This document shows positions 1 through 9,589 of a stretch of 64,000 bases of DNA, piece after piece. This stretch comes from an uncultured Candidatus Entotheonella sp. (GTDB lineage Bacteria > Tectomicrobia > Entotheonellia > Entotheonellales > Entotheonellaceae): NCBI GenBank assembly GCA_958295825.1, contig OY282375.1:2899489-2963488 (forward strand). The letters run 5' to 3'. The notes below the pieces were generated by a model. That model saw only the letters and a list, made by a program, of their open reading frames with translations, was not told where the DNA came from and searched no databases. Position 1 is the first letter of the stretch; each line of letters starts with the position of its first letter. A program made the position numbers and the translations under genes.

Positions 1-1
1 G

Positions 2-2167
2 CAACGGGAACAGGCCATCATCGCTGCATATCAAGCATTGCAACAACTCCGCGACCAGGAGCGTGTCTGCAGCCAACAGGCGGACGAATTCGCGGCGCTA
101 AACCAAAAACTTACAGCTCTCCAACACGCTGTCGCGTCGGCCCGTCAGCGCCTCGACATCCAGTTGCAGACCGCTGAGCAGCGAGGCACGGAGATCGATG
201 TGAAGCACCATAGTTGCGAGGCCCTGGTGCTGGAGGAGCCGCACATTGTGCAGGCATACGAGGCATTGCAAGTGGCCGCCCGACGCGATGCTGAAATGGC
301 CCGGACATTGCAGCAGCGATACGCCCTGGAGCAGGAGAAAGGCCAGATTGCATTGAGCATCCAGCAGAAGCGGCACGCATTGGAGCTGGAACAACGCTCC
401 CTCCTGGACCGGCAGATGGAATACCACCGGAAAGAAGCCACGCTGCCGACTTGGCAGGCACAGACGGAGCGATTGCACCAGCAATTGGCCGATGTCGAAC
501 GGCAGACGCATCAACTTGAGGGCGTGCGTGCGGCCGACGCGACGCTGACATTTCAGCTCGACCACGCCCTGCCGCAGAAGCACGACACGCTGCGCGCGGA
601 AATCATGGACTACGAAGGCAAACGCCTGCTGCTTGAAAGCGCCGAGGCACATTGCCCGTTATGCGAAAACACCCTGACCGACCAGGAACGGCACCGCGTG
701 ATGCGGAAGTTGAAGCTGGAAATCGAGCAGCGCGAGCAGCACATCCGTGACATGCAGGACGAACGTGAGGAGTTGCAGGCGCAGCGGCAGGAACTGCACC
801 TGACATGCAAACAGTTGGAAGAGCGAATAGAGCAGAGCAGGACGCTCACAAAACAGCTTGCCGCCGCGCAGGCAGGTCTCGAAGAGGCCACGCGCGCCCG
901 CGACCACTGCGCCACGGTCTTACAATCGTTGCAAGACATTGACGCCAAACTCGCGGCGGGCGCATACGCCCGCGAGGACTTGGCACATCTGGAACGACTG
1001 AACGTCGAACTCGAACGACTTGCCTACGACCCAGAAGCCCACGAGGTATTGCGCAAAAAGCTGGCCCAATTCGCCGAAGCCGAAACCCGGCATCTGCGCT
1101 TGCAGCAAGCAAAAGCGGACCTGCTAACCTTGAACAACCAACGCCGGGAACTGGCCCAACAACAGGCCGTGCTGCGAGAGACCCTGACCTCGAACCAGTT
1201 CGCCCTCACCGAACAGCAGGAACTCCAGGAGGTAGAAGAACGCCTTCTGCGTCTGGATTACCAGCCCGAACAACACAACCTTCTGCGCCGCAAGTTGCAA
1301 GAGCAGCAGGACGTCGAACGCCGGTACGCACAACTCGAAACCGCTCGCCAACACTTGGACGAAACACGTGCTGCACTTCAGGGCTTCGAATCCACGCGGG
1401 CACGCACCGAGTCGGAAATCAAAACGCTGGAAGACGACCGCCAGCGCATTGAGCACGAGGTGCAATCCCTCGACGCGGTGTGCGCCGACTCCGACACTGC
1501 CGAGAATCTTGTACGCACGCTGCGGGAACGGGAAGGGGAGACCCGCGTCGCGTTGGGTCGCAGCCAGTCGCAATATGAGCTGTGTTTACAGCAGGAGGCC
1601 GAACTACAGGCACAACAAAAGCAGCAGCAGCACGTGGTGTCCGAACGACAACTCTACGACGATCTCGCCCGCATGTTCGGGAAGAATGGCATTCAGGCCA
1701 TCATGATTGAAAACGCCATACCCGAGATGGAAGAAGAGGCCAACCGCATCCTCTCCCGGGTCAGTGACAACGCCATGCATGTGACGCTTGAAACGCAACG
1801 CGACACCCGCACCGGCGGCGTCGCTGAAACGCTCGACATCAAGATCAGCGACGACCTGGGCACGCGCAACTACGAATTGTTTTCCGGTGGCGAGGCGTTT
1901 CGCATCAACTTCGCCCTGCGCATCGCGCTATCCCGCATGCTGGCCCGGCGCGCCGGCGCTCGCCTCCGCACGCTGGTTATCGACGAAGGCTTCGGCACCC
2001 AGGACACCCAGGGCCTCGAACGCCTAGTCGAGGTAATCAAGGCCATCCAGGACGACTTCGCCAAGATCATCATCATTACCCATCTGCGCGAGTTGAAGAA
2101 CGCCTTCGAGACTCATATTGAGGTCACCAAGGACCCCGTACTCGGCTCCTCCTTCGAGGTGGTTTGA
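2..2167 (+). CDS. sbcC: SbcC-like exonuclease subunit, SMC-type ATPase (5' end outside window)
   Basis: The frame is open to the first base of the window, so the start and the N-terminal Walker A lie upstream. What remains is a long Gln/Glu/Arg-rich coiled coil interrupted by a zinc-hook motif CPLC (nt 653-664), then more coiled coil and a C-terminal ABC-type head with signature LFSGGEAFR (about nt 1877-1903) and Walker B/D-loop LVIDEGFGTQD (about 1972-2004). That layout is the SbcC/Rad50 family, which dimerises through Zn at the hook and works with the SbcD/Mre11 nuclease on DNA ends and hairpins. An sbcD gene would be expected just upstream but cannot be seen. The SbcC assignment is strong; the isolated half-gene could also be a Rad50-like variant. 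Confidence 0.88.
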   Translation, partial: QREQAIIAAYQALQQLRDQERVCSQQADEFAALNQKLTALQHAVASARQRLDIQLQTAEQRGTEIDVKHHSCEALVLEEPHIVQAYEALQVAARRDAEMARTLQQRYALEQEKGQIALSIQQKRHALELEQRSLLDRQMEYHRKEATLPTWQAQTERLHQQLADVERQTHQLEGVRAADATLTFQLDHALPQKHDTLRAEIMDYEGKRLLLESAEAHCPLCENTLTDQERHRVMRKLKLEIEQREQHIRDMQDEREELQAQRQELHLTCKQLEERIEQSRTLTKQLAAAQAGLEEATRARDHCATVLQSLQDIDAKLAAGAYAREDLAHLERLNVELERLAYDPEAHEVLRKKLAQFAEAETRHLRLQQAKADLLTLNNQRRELAQQQAVLRETLTSNQFALTEQQELQEVEERLLRLDYQPEQHNLLRRKLQEQQDVERRYAQLETARQHLDETRAALQGFESTRARTESEIKTLEDDRQRIEHEVQSLDAVCADSDTAENLVRTLREREGETRVALGRSQSQYELCLQQEAELQAQQKQQQHVVSERQLYDDLARMFGKNGIQAIMIENAIPEMEEEANRILSRVSDNAMHVTLETQRDTRTGGVAETLDIKISDDLGTRNYELFSGGEAFRINFALRIALSRMLARRAGARLRTLVIDEGFGTQDTQGLERLVEVIKAIQDDFAKIIIITHLRELKNAFETHIEVTKDPVLGSSFEVV

Positions 2168-2228
2168 GCACCTTCGCTACGAATTCTTCTCAACTCCGCC
2201 GAACTCTTGAGCAGGAACTCAATTCGCC

Positions 2229-2984
2229 ATGGTTAGCGGCAAAATCTATCTCGTCGGTGCGGGGCCGGGTGCCGCAGACCTGATGACCGTGCGCGCCGTC
2301 AACGTGCTGGCGCGAGCTGAGATCGTCTTTCACGACACGCTGATCAACAAGGAGACCCTATCGCACTGCGCCGCCGAATGCCTCCTGGTGCCGGTCGGCA
2401 CGCGCGGCGGCTTTCGGGTTCCCAACCGGCAAGCGCACATCAACGAGTTGCTGGCTGAGGCAGCCGGCCAGTACGGCACAATCGTCCGCCTCAAGGGTGG
2501 CGACCCGTGCGTTTTCGGCCGCGGTGGCGAGGAGATGGAGTTTCTCACCGCGCGCGGCATACCATGGGAAGTCGTCCCTGGCATCAGCGCCGGCATTGGC
2601 GGGCTCTCGCTGCTCGGCTTTCCCGTTACACACCGGGACGTGTCGTCCTCGGTGACGCTGCTGACCGGCAGCCGCACGACCACTGGCATGTTTGACGAAC
2701 TACCGCTATCGGCATCCCTCACGCCCTCCCAGACCCTGGTGTTCTACATGTCGTTCCAGCATATTGGTGACATTGCGCATACCCTGATGACACGCGGCAT
2801 GCCGCCGGAGACGCCGGCTCTGTGCGTTTCCTGGCTGTCGTATCCGCATCAGGCGCTGCTCACAACGCCACTGTCGCAGATCGGCGATGCGGTAGCCACC
2901 TCCGAGTTGACGCCACCGTCCCTGCTGGTCGTCGGCGACGTTGTGGCGTTCTGGCAACGCCTGCAAGCTGGCAGAGACGTGTGA
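2229..2984 (+). CDS. cobA: Uroporphyrinogen-III C-methyltransferase (SUMT)
   Basis: A 251-residue protein of the tetrapyrrole methylase family. It opens with KIYLVGAGPGAADLMT, the glycine-rich loop of the family, and carries RLKGGDPCVFGRGGEE, diagnostic for SUMT/CobA. The enzyme transfers two methyl groups from S-adenosylmethionine to uroporphyrinogen III to give precorrin-2, the branch point to sirohaem and cobalamin. The length matches the single-domain CobA type, with no CysG dehydrogenase/chelatase part. The next gene starts 9 bp after its stop, or overlaps it by 4 bp if a GTG start is used, so the two are probably co-transcribed, although no functional link is known. Confidence 0.9.
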   Translation: MVSGKIYLVGAGPGAADLMTVRAVNVLARAEIVFHDTLINKETLSHCAAECLLVPVGTRGGFRVPNRQAHINELLAEAAGQYGTIVRLKGGDPCVFGRGGEEMEFLTARGIPWEVVPGISAGIGGLSLLGFPVTHRDVSSSVTLLTGSRTTTGMFDELPLSASLTPSQTLVFYMSFQHIGDIAHTLMTRGMPPETPALCVSWLSYPHQALLTTPLSQIGDAVATSELTPPSLLVVGDVVAFWQRLQAGRDV

Positions 2985-2992
2985 GCCATTTC

Positions 2993-4696
2993 ATGGATCA
3001 GCAATACGTCAGCGCCATCTTTGACGAAATCGCCAATCTGCTGGAACTGCGGCGGGACGATCCGTTTCGTATTCGCGCCTATCGACGGGCCGCGCAGACG
3101 CTCCTATCCATTGACGAGAGTTTGCAGGCCGTCGCGCAGCGCGACGCTCTTGAAGCCATTCCCGGTATTGGCAAGATACTCGCCGGGGAAATCAACGAAC
3201 TCCTCAACACCGGCCGGTTGCGTTATCACGACCAGCTAAAGAGTACAGTGCCCGAGGGCCTGCCAGCCCTGCTACGCCTCCCGAGTCTGACGGTCCAGCA
3301 GGCACGCACCTTGTGGCAACAGCATCGGATCACCTCTCTGAAGCAACTTGCCCAGGCTTACCGAGCCGACCAGACACGCCTGGACGCAGCCACGCTTGCC
3401 GTCTTGGGCAGAGACCTCGCAGCCTGGGAGCGCGACGAAAATCGCATGTTGCTCGGCATCGCTCGCCCGCGAGCAGAGGCCTTGGCGCGCAATCTCGCAA
3501 AACTTCCAACTGTTCAACAGGTTGAAATTACCGGCAGTATCCGCCGCGGCGCGCCTCTGGTAGCGGACATCAATATCGTCATGGGCTCCGAGGACCCGGA
3601 GGGCCTGATTCGGTATTGCCGCCGCCAGCCGGAAGTGACGCAAATCCTCGACAGCGGGGCGACTTCGACGGTGATGCTCATCTCCGAGGGCCTGCGCGTC
3701 TCGCTTGCTGCCGTGCCGCCGGCGCAGTTTGTCAGCGCCCTGCTGTTGAGCACGGGTTCCGGCACCCACGTTGCCGCGCTGCAGCGGCGGGCTCAACGTC
3801 ACGGTTGGGGCCTCAGCGAGCACACCGCGGCAAAAGAAGCAGCCCTGTACGAATTGCTAGGATTGCCGTTTGTCGCCCCTGAATTGCGCGAGGGCCGCGG
3901 TGAGATCGAGGCCGCGGAAGCAGACGATCTGCCGCGACTCATGTCGCAGCAAGACGTGCTAGGCGATTTTCGCGTCGGCAGCCATTGGGGAGACGGTGCC
4001 AACAGCCTGGACCAGATTGCCCAGGCCGCCCGGAAGATAGGTTACCAATACGTGGCCATCTGCGACGCTGCCTACTCAGCCGCCACAGGCCGCGGGCTCA
4101 GTTCAGAAGAGCTCGAGCAACAGATTGCTTCGATCGAACTGATGAACGCCGCCTTGCCGGACGATTTTCGCCTGCTGGCGGGCGTGGAAGTCGATCTTTC
4201 GCCCGATGGCGACCCCCAAGCCCCCGCAGTGCTGTTACAGACTTGCGACGTGGTGGTCGCCGCCGCACGCACCAGCCTCAAAGAACCGCGGCGTCAACTG
4301 ACCCGCCGCTTGTGCCGGGCCATGGAGAATCCACTCGTTCACGTCTTGGCGCTTCCGCCCGGACGTCAAGCGGGCGACCCGGAGATGCCGCCCATCGACA
4401 TGGAAGCGATCCTGGAAACCGCGGCCGCCACCCATACCTGCCTGGAAATCAATAGCCACCCCCTGCGTCCTGGACTGCCGGACGTCCATGTACGCCAAGC
4501 CAGGGACCGCGGCGTGATGCTCACCCTCGGCTCCGGCGCACAGCGTATCCGTGACATGCAGTCCATTACCCTCGGCGTGACGACGGCACGCCGAGGTTGG
4601 GCCGAACCGCGGCATCTGCTCAATACCCGGCCACTCCAGGCGGTTTTGCAATTTCTGAACGTAAACTCACGGAGAAGGGTACCCGCGACACGTTGA
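2993..4696 (+). CDS. PolX-family protein with degenerate polymerase and PHP active sites
   Basis: The 567-residue architecture is that of bacterial PolX: N-terminal helical 8-kDa-like domain with helix-hairpin-helix (IPGIGKI, residues about 58-64), a nucleotidyltransferase palm beginning GSIRRG (181-186), and a C-terminal PHP domain with typical closing motifs (EINSHP, GVTTARRGW, LLNTRPL). Catalytic residues are missing throughout. The palm DxD is DIN (Asp192, Asn194) and the third Asp is Ser237. PHP HxH is RVG (327-329), the usual DH is DA, and later His and Asp ligands are Arg, Leu, Gly and Gln. The scaffold is conserved with no stop or frameshift, so this looks like a maintained DNA-binding pseudoenzyme. 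ATG 2993 is chosen; GTG 2981 overlaps the cobA stop and is an alternative. The last ~12 residues look non-native. Confidence 0.82.
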   Translation: MDQQYVSAIFDEIANLLELRRDDPFRIRAYRRAAQTLLSIDESLQAVAQRDALEAIPGIGKILAGEINELLNTGRLRYHDQLKSTVPEGLPALLRLPSLTVQQARTLWQQHRITSLKQLAQAYRADQTRLDAATLAVLGRDLAAWERDENRMLLGIARPRAEALARNLAKLPTVQQVEITGSIRRGAPLVADINIVMGSEDPEGLIRYCRRQPEVTQILDSGATSTVMLISEGLRVSLAAVPPAQFVSALLLSTGSGTHVAALQRRAQRHGWGLSEHTAAKEAALYELLGLPFVAPELREGRGEIEAAEADDLPRLMSQQDVLGDFRVGSHWGDGANSLDQIAQAARKIGYQYVAICDAAYSAATGRGLSSEELEQQIASIELMNAALPDDFRLLAGVEVDLSPDGDPQAPAVLLQTCDVVVAAARTSLKEPRRQLTRRLCRAMENPLVHVLALPPGRQAGDPEMPPIDMEAILETAAATHTCLEINSHPLRPGLPDVHVRQARDRGVMLTLGSGAQRIRDMQSITLGVTTARRGWAEPRHLLNTRPLQAVLQFLNVNSRRRVPATR

Positions 4697-4866
4697 TCAC
4701 GGAAGGGTATGGTCATTGCCGTTATGCTGCCTTTGGCGTTTAAGTAAGCGCCGCTCGTTGCAAGCTTATCGAGAAGCTCACCGAGTTTCTCACACGAAAG
4801 GCCCGCGGCCATCTGGGTGGCCTCGTTTATTCTTCGCTCTCGCTCCCTGTCTTCGTCCGAGTGAGG
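4697..4866 (-). pseudogene. 3' part of an unknown gene cut by IS66 copy 1
   Basis: The minus-strand frame reads PHSDEDRERERRINEATQ and continues through LSCEKLGELLDKL. It joins in frame to the open frame on the other side of the IS (6422-6842) once the element and one 8-bp duplication are removed, so both are halves of one former gene. No in-frame stop occurs before the convergent 3' end of the PolX-like gene, which suggests an old deletion junction near 4650-4700. I do not recognise the family. Confidence 0.45.
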
Positions 4867-6421
4867 GTAAGCGTTCAGGGGGTTGCCCTGCCCTTGTCGT
4901 AAGCGTTCGGCGGGTGAGCAATGAGTGGGGTCATCGTAGCCAGGAGAGATCAGGCGGACGGTCGTGCATGAACGCCTCAAGGGCGTCGACCAACACCGAG
5001 AAGCTCGATTGCTCCAGTTGCCGACACGTCTGACGCAGCGACAGACTCCGCTGCACCCAGGCGTTGCCTTTGGCGCTCGCCGTACCCAAAGAACCCTGAC
5101 GCCACAACACACCAAAGCGTAAGGCGCGCTCCGCCCGGTTGTTGGTCGGCTCAACTCCCGACTCATTGAGAAACACCCATAGCGAACCCAGCTCGCGCCG
5201 TAAGTGCCTCACCAGGCGACCCGCATCATCAGGGCGCAACTCATAACGCCGCACGAGACGGCACAAACGGGCATACCAAGCTTGCCACTGACCACCGCTT
5301 GGCGGCGCATGAGCCATCTGACACAATCGCTGAAGTTCCTTCAAGGCCACCTTGCCGCAATCAGCAAGGGCGGCTTGACGGCGCTGCGACAACTCCCGAG
5401 CACGACGCACGAGGTGCGCCAGACAGGTCTGACGACGGTTGCCCCAGCCTTGATACACCCCGTAGCCGTCGCTGACCAGGATGCCGCGCCAATCCTTTAT
5501 CAAAGACCCGAAGGCTTCCTGCGAACGCTTGGCATGAATACGGTACAGGGTGACGGTATCCGTGACCATGCTCCAGAGCCACTGCAAGGCATGGCGACAG
5601 TACCAAGGCGTCTCATCCACATAGCCCACCCGCGCCTGGCGGGCCAAGGTGGCAATCGCCTCATCGTGTGGCGCGATGGCCAGGGAGGTGCGGTCGATGA
5701 GACGCTGAATCGCACCCAGGCTGATGGGTACCCCCAGGACGGAACGACAGAAGTCCTGCACGCCACGCCGGGAGATTCGCTGCATGGCGCTGAGTTCGCC
5801 AATCAAGGCCGTCAGGCGCGGGCCATAGCCGCTTTGCTGCGCCTTGGGGAGGCGGGCTCTGAGCAGCTTGCCGCAGCCCGTACACCTATCCTGGTGCAAG
5901 ACCCAGTGCGTGACGGCCATCTCGACAGGTGGCAACTCCGTGACTTGATGGGTGTGATACGGCGCCACGTGGCCGGATACGCCTTGGCCGCAAGGACAAG
6001 GTTCGGGATAGATGGCCCGCCGCTCGGTGGGACGGAGCAACTTGGGACCTGAACCCGGGTGTCCCTTTCGTGCGCCCCGTTTGCCCGTGGGCTTGTCCGT
6101 AGGGTCCGTGGGTCTGTGGAAGGGTGAATCCGACGAGGGTGGTTTGTCGGAGGTCTTGGAGGTGCGTTGCGAGCGCTGTTGGAGTTGCTCGATTTGCTGT
6201 TGGAGTTGGGCCAGACGCTGATGCAGGGTGAGGAGATGGGCTTGTACGACCGGTGGTGTTTGCTGCCAATCGGTTTGCGACAGCGGCTCAGGCGGTATCG
6301 ACGGCGCCATTCGGGATTTCCTGAAAACAGGGCCAATAGGAGAATGCGGAACGAGTGACCCTAGCCGATGATAAGGCGGTCATGCAACAGACAAGGGCAG
6401 GGCAACCCCCTGAACGCTTAC
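4867..6421 (-). mobile_element. IS66-family insertion sequence, copy 1 (apparently intact)
   Basis: A 1555-bp element bounded by perfect 32-bp inverted repeats (4867-4898 and 6390-6421, starting GTAAGCGTTC). It is flanked by an 8-bp direct repeat GAGTGAGG (4859-4866 and 6422-6429); 8 bp is the usual IS66 duplication. The first ten bases of the repeat recur directly at 4899-4908, a subterminal repeat. It encodes a single transposase on the minus strand and no tnpA/tnpB accessory genes are visible. Intact ends and target duplication suggest a fairly recent insertion. Confidence 0.92.
4931..6310 (-). CDS. IS66-family transposase
   Basis: A 459-residue DDE transposase. The N-terminus has a Gln/Leu-rich helical stretch (LHQRLAQLQQQIEQLQQR), then a Pro/Ser/Thr/Lys-rich linker and a Cys zinc-binding segment (CPCGQG, CTGCGKLL). 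Next come the catalytic IS66 core with YVDETPW and LVSDGYGVYQG, and the C-terminal ESGVEPTNNRAERALRF signature. This copy has no frameshift and its ends are intact, so it is the likely active source of the other two copies nearby. Confidence 0.93.
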   Translation of the reverse strand: MAPSIPPEPLSQTDWQQTPPVVQAHLLTLHQRLAQLQQQIEQLQQRSQRTSKTSDKPPSSDSPFHRPTDPTDKPTGKRGARKGHPGSGPKLLRPTERRAIYPEPCPCGQGVSGHVAPYHTHQVTELPPVEMAVTHWVLHQDRCTGCGKLLRARLPKAQQSGYGPRLTALIGELSAMQRISRRGVQDFCRSVLGVPISLGAIQRLIDRTSLAIAPHDEAIATLARQARVGYVDETPWYCRHALQWLWSMVTDTVTLYRIHAKRSQEAFGSLIKDWRGILVSDGYGVYQGWGNRRQTCLAHLVRRARELSQRRQAALADCGKVALKELQRLCQMAHAPPSGGQWQAWYARLCRLVRRYELRPDDAGRLVRHLRRELGSLWVFLNESGVEPTNNRAERALRFGVLWRQGSLGTASAKGNAWVQRSLSLRQTCRQLEQSSFSVLVDALEAFMHDRPPDLSWLR

Positions 6422-6842
6422 GAGTGAGGGATGGAGGTAATCCGCTTCAGTTCGACGGCAGGCGCCTGAACACATTGCATGAGATCTCCTCTCACTTTGA
6501 CAGTGAACTGATATGCTCCTGTCTTTTTCGCTTGAGAAAGCTTGTCTTTTGAACTGACAAGTTGCCTCAACAGTCCCACGAACACCTCAATACTTGTGCA
6601 TTTTTTCTCTGTTATGACGAGCGTGCCTTCAATCTGCGCTTCCTTTTCGTGCTCCATCATTTCTTTCGGTATGCCATGCCAATCCTCCACTCCACCCAGA
6701 ACCCAACAAGTTCTACCTGATTCGTCTCGTAGCCACTTGGACGATGCCCCACTTTGTCAAGTTTGACGCCGTAGTGCTCTTGAACCGCATCTATAACGCG
6801 CTTCCGGTCCAAGTTATCGAATTTTATCGCCGTCTGTTTCAT
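6422..6842 (-). pseudogene. 5' part of the unknown gene interrupted by IS66 copy 1
   Basis: A start ATG at 6840-6842 is preceded by a purine-rich GGAGAGGAAG ribosome-binding site and begins MKQTAIKFDNLDRKRVI. A frame change near 6660-6690 is needed to continue into EDWHGIPKEMMEHEKEAQIE, after which the frame stays open to the IS edge and joins the remnant at 4697-4866. Base composition is lower in GC than the flanks. No family recognised. With the upstream HTH-type remnant it may have been a phage- or plasmid-derived pair. Confidence 0.45.
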
Positions 6843-7374
6843 GGTGTCTTCCTCTCCGAAATCCCCTTGTCTGGCGTCGTCCACGTCTCCGGATCGACCG
6901 AGGGTTGCCGCGTCGGTCCTCGCCCTAAGGTTGTCGGCCAACTCACCCCAATCTTCCATGAAGTCTCTTGCATCATTAAATACGACAAAGACATCACCAC
7001 CAGTCTCGTAAAGCTGAGGGGCGGCTACGAGCAGCATCGCGTCATCAAGGCTGGAGATGTTGTCCGCCACGACGACCGATTGGCCCTTGGGTACCGCAAC
7101 ATAGCTGGCCCCGTTCCTGACGGGGATCCAGCTTCGAGGGGACCGTATGGCGGGGCTCAGCAGGACGCCGAATGCGAGCTTGGCCAGCACCGGAAACTTG
7201 CCGGATTTGAACCAGCCGTTAACGGTGGTCTCGGGCACATCCAGAACCGCGCCGAGCTTGCGCTGCCAGCCACGACCATATCTTTGCTCGAATGCTGACT
7301 TGAGGTTCTTCTCATCGACATGTCTGGCCAGGCCTTCGCAAGGCGGCGTCGGCGGTCACTCTCAGTTCTTCCAT
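6843..7374 (-). pseudogene. HTH-containing protein remnant (frameshifted)
   Basis: The start ATG at 7374 (MEELRVTADAALRR) lies in a different frame from the rest. One extra base around 7330-7340 separates it from LARHVDEKNLKSAF, which continues into a helix-turn-helix-like stretch, LGAVLDVPETTVNGWFKSGK. Downstream is a beta-rich segment (SYVAVPKGQSVVVADN). The frame runs without a stop into the following gene, suggesting further decay near its end. Probably a former DNA-binding regulator of mobile origin. Confidence 0.4.
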
Positions 7375-7401
7375 ATCACTAACCCTTTACGCAATCATAA
7401 G

Positions 7402-8034
7402 TTATGGGCTTAATAGTATGCCCTGCTGGGTACCTCGCGCAACCGCTCCAGGCGTGTCAAACCCTTTGCCGTCCAAGATTTCCGGCACCGATCGCATCTG
7501 CATGCGCGGGTACTTTAGGCACAACACGTCCATATCACCTGCCTCGGCCATGAAGCGCCGGAAGTTTTGCTCCTTGCGGTCGCCCAGTTTTTCCATGATG
7601 ACCAGCCCAGCCAGCAGGGCGTCGTCGTTTTCAAGCACGCAGGTCACGGATTGATACCTCCTGCCCACCCTTCACTTCAATCGCCATGCTTTGCAGGGTC
7701 GGCGTGTTTGGTAGAGCGAAGTACAAGCGTCCGTCAATCCCACCGTCGCCTGTGCGCCAAGTTGTCACGAAGCCGTCAACCTGTTCAACCGCCCACTTCT
7801 GAAAATGATAGGGGGCTCGCTGCCACAGGTCGCGGGCGCCTGCCAGCGTGTGCGGGATGCCTTCGATGGTGAAGTCGGTCCCCTCTTTCAAGCCAAGCCG
7901 GTCACGTAGCCGGATCGCTGCTATGCGCTTGACGGCATGGATAGCGATGTCAACGCCGATCCATTTCCGATTGAGATTGTGGGCTGCTTCAAGCGTGGTG
8001 GCGCAGCCACAGAAGGGATCAAACACAACGTCCC
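7402..8034 (-). pseudogene. Site-specific DNA methyltransferase, C-terminal remnant
   Basis: The segment begins at the edge of IS66 copy 2 with VVFDPFCGCATTLEAAHNL and RKWIGVDI, the SAM-binding motif I region of amino DNA methyltransferases. It continues through a type III-like tail (GGQEVSIRDLR, then VLENDDALLAGLVIMEKLGD, ending YPRMQMRSVPEIL). A small deletion near 7645-7660 shifts the frame between RDLR and VLENDD. The N-terminal target-recognition and catalytic part is missing. The inverted repeat of the IS supplies an in-frame ATG (MQQTRAGQPPERLR) to the remnant. Non-functional as a methyltransferase as it stands. Confidence 0.75.
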
Positions 8035-9589
8035 GTAAGCGTTCAGGGGGTTGCCCTGCCCTTGTCTGTTGCATGACCGCCTTATCATCGGCTAGGGTTA
8101 CTCGTTCCGCATTCTCCTATTGGCCCTGTTTTCAGGAAATCCCGAATGGCGCCGTCGATACCGCCTGAGCCGCTGTCGCAAACCGATTGGCAGCAAACAC
8201 CACCGGTCGTACAAGCCCATCTCCTCACCCTGCATCAGCGTCTGGCCCAACTCCAACAGCAAATCGAGCAACTCCAACAGCGCTCGCAACGCACCTCCAA
8301 GACCTCCGACAAACCACCCTCGTCGGATTCACCCTTCCACAGACCCACGGACCCTACGGACAAGCCCACGGGCAAACGGGGCGCACGAAAGGGACACCCG
8401 GGTTCAGGTCCCAAGTTGCTCCGTCCCACCGAGCGGCGGGCCATCTATCCCGAACCTTGTCCTTGCGGCCAAGGCGTATCCGGCCACGTGGCGCCGTATC
8501 ACACCCATCAAGTCACGGAGTTGCCACCTGTCGAGATGGCCGTCACGCACTGGGTCTTGCACCAGGATAGGTGTACGGGCTGCGGCAAGCTGCTCAGAGC
8601 CCGCCTCCCCAAGGCGCAGCAAGCGGCTATGGCCCGCGCCTGACGGCCTTGATTGGCGAACTCAGCGCCATGCAGCGAATCTCCCGGCGTGGCGTGCAGG
8701 ACTTCTGTCGTTCCGTCCTGGGGGTACCCATCAGCCTGGGTGCGATTCAGCGTCTCATCGACCGCACCTCCCTGGCCATCGCGCCACACGATGAGGCGAT
8801 TGCCACCTTGGCCCGCCAGGCGCGGGTGGGCTATGTGGATGAGACGCCTGGGTACTGTCGCCATGCCTTGCAGTGGCTCTGGAGCATGGTCACGGATACC
8901 GTCACCCTGTACCGTATTCATGCCAAGCGTTCGCAGGAAGCCTTCGGGTCTTTGATAAAGGATTGGCGTGGCATCCTGGTCAGCGACGGCTACGGGGTGT
9001 ATCAAGGCTGGGGCAACCGTCGTCAGACCTGTCTGGCGCACCTCGTGCGTCGTGCCCGGGAGTTGTCGCAGCGCCGTCAAGCCGCCCTTGCTGATTGCGG
9101 CAAGGTGGCCTTGAAGGAACTTCAGCGATTGTGTCAGATGGCTCATGCGCCGCCAAGCGGTGGTCAGTGGCAAGCTTGGTATGCCCGTTTGTGCCGTTTC
9201 GTGCGGCGTTATGAGTTGCGCCCTGACGATGCGGGTCGCCTGGTGAGGCACTTACGGCGCGAGATGGGTTCGCTATGGGTGTTTCTCAATGAGTCGGGAG
9301 TTGAGCCGACCAACAACCGGGCGGAGCGCGCCTTACGCTTTGGTGTGTTGTGGCGTCAGGGTTCTTTGGGTACGGCGAGCGCCAAAGGTAACGACTGGGT
9401 GCAGCGGAGTCTGTCGCTGCGTCAGACGTGTCGGCAACTGGAGCAATCGAGCTTCTCGGTGTTGGTCGACGCCCTTGAGGCGTTCATGCACGACCGTCCG
9501 CCTGATCTCGCCTGGCTACGATGACCCCACTCATTGCTCCACCCGCCGAACGCTTACGACAAGGGCAGGGCAACCCCCTGAACGCTTAC
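8035..9589 (+). mobile_element. IS66-family insertion sequence, copy 2 (inverted relative to copy 1)
   Basis: A near-identical copy of the 4867-6421 element in opposite orientation, with the same inverted-repeat ends. Its transposase lost one A in a run (AAA to AA near 8620) and gained one G near the right end, so the length is unchanged. The flanking octamers (AACGTCCC left, GTACGACC right) do not match, so this insertion has been rearranged, most simply by an IS-mediated deletion. Confidence 0.9.
8146..9524 (+). pseudogene. IS66 transposase, frameshifted copy
   Basis: Translation follows the intact copy from ATG 8146 to about 8620, where loss of one A moves the reading frame; the rest continues in another frame to the stop at 9522-9524. 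Beyond the shift there are only scattered substitutions (for example ETPG for ETPW). This copy cannot make full-length transposase without frameshifting, but it could be moved in trans by copy 1. Confidence 0.88.

Noticed and set aside
7402..8034. Restriction-modification system with the nuclease-like gene at 52757-53344
   Set aside because: The methyltransferase is a truncated remnant 45 kb away, so they are not a unit.
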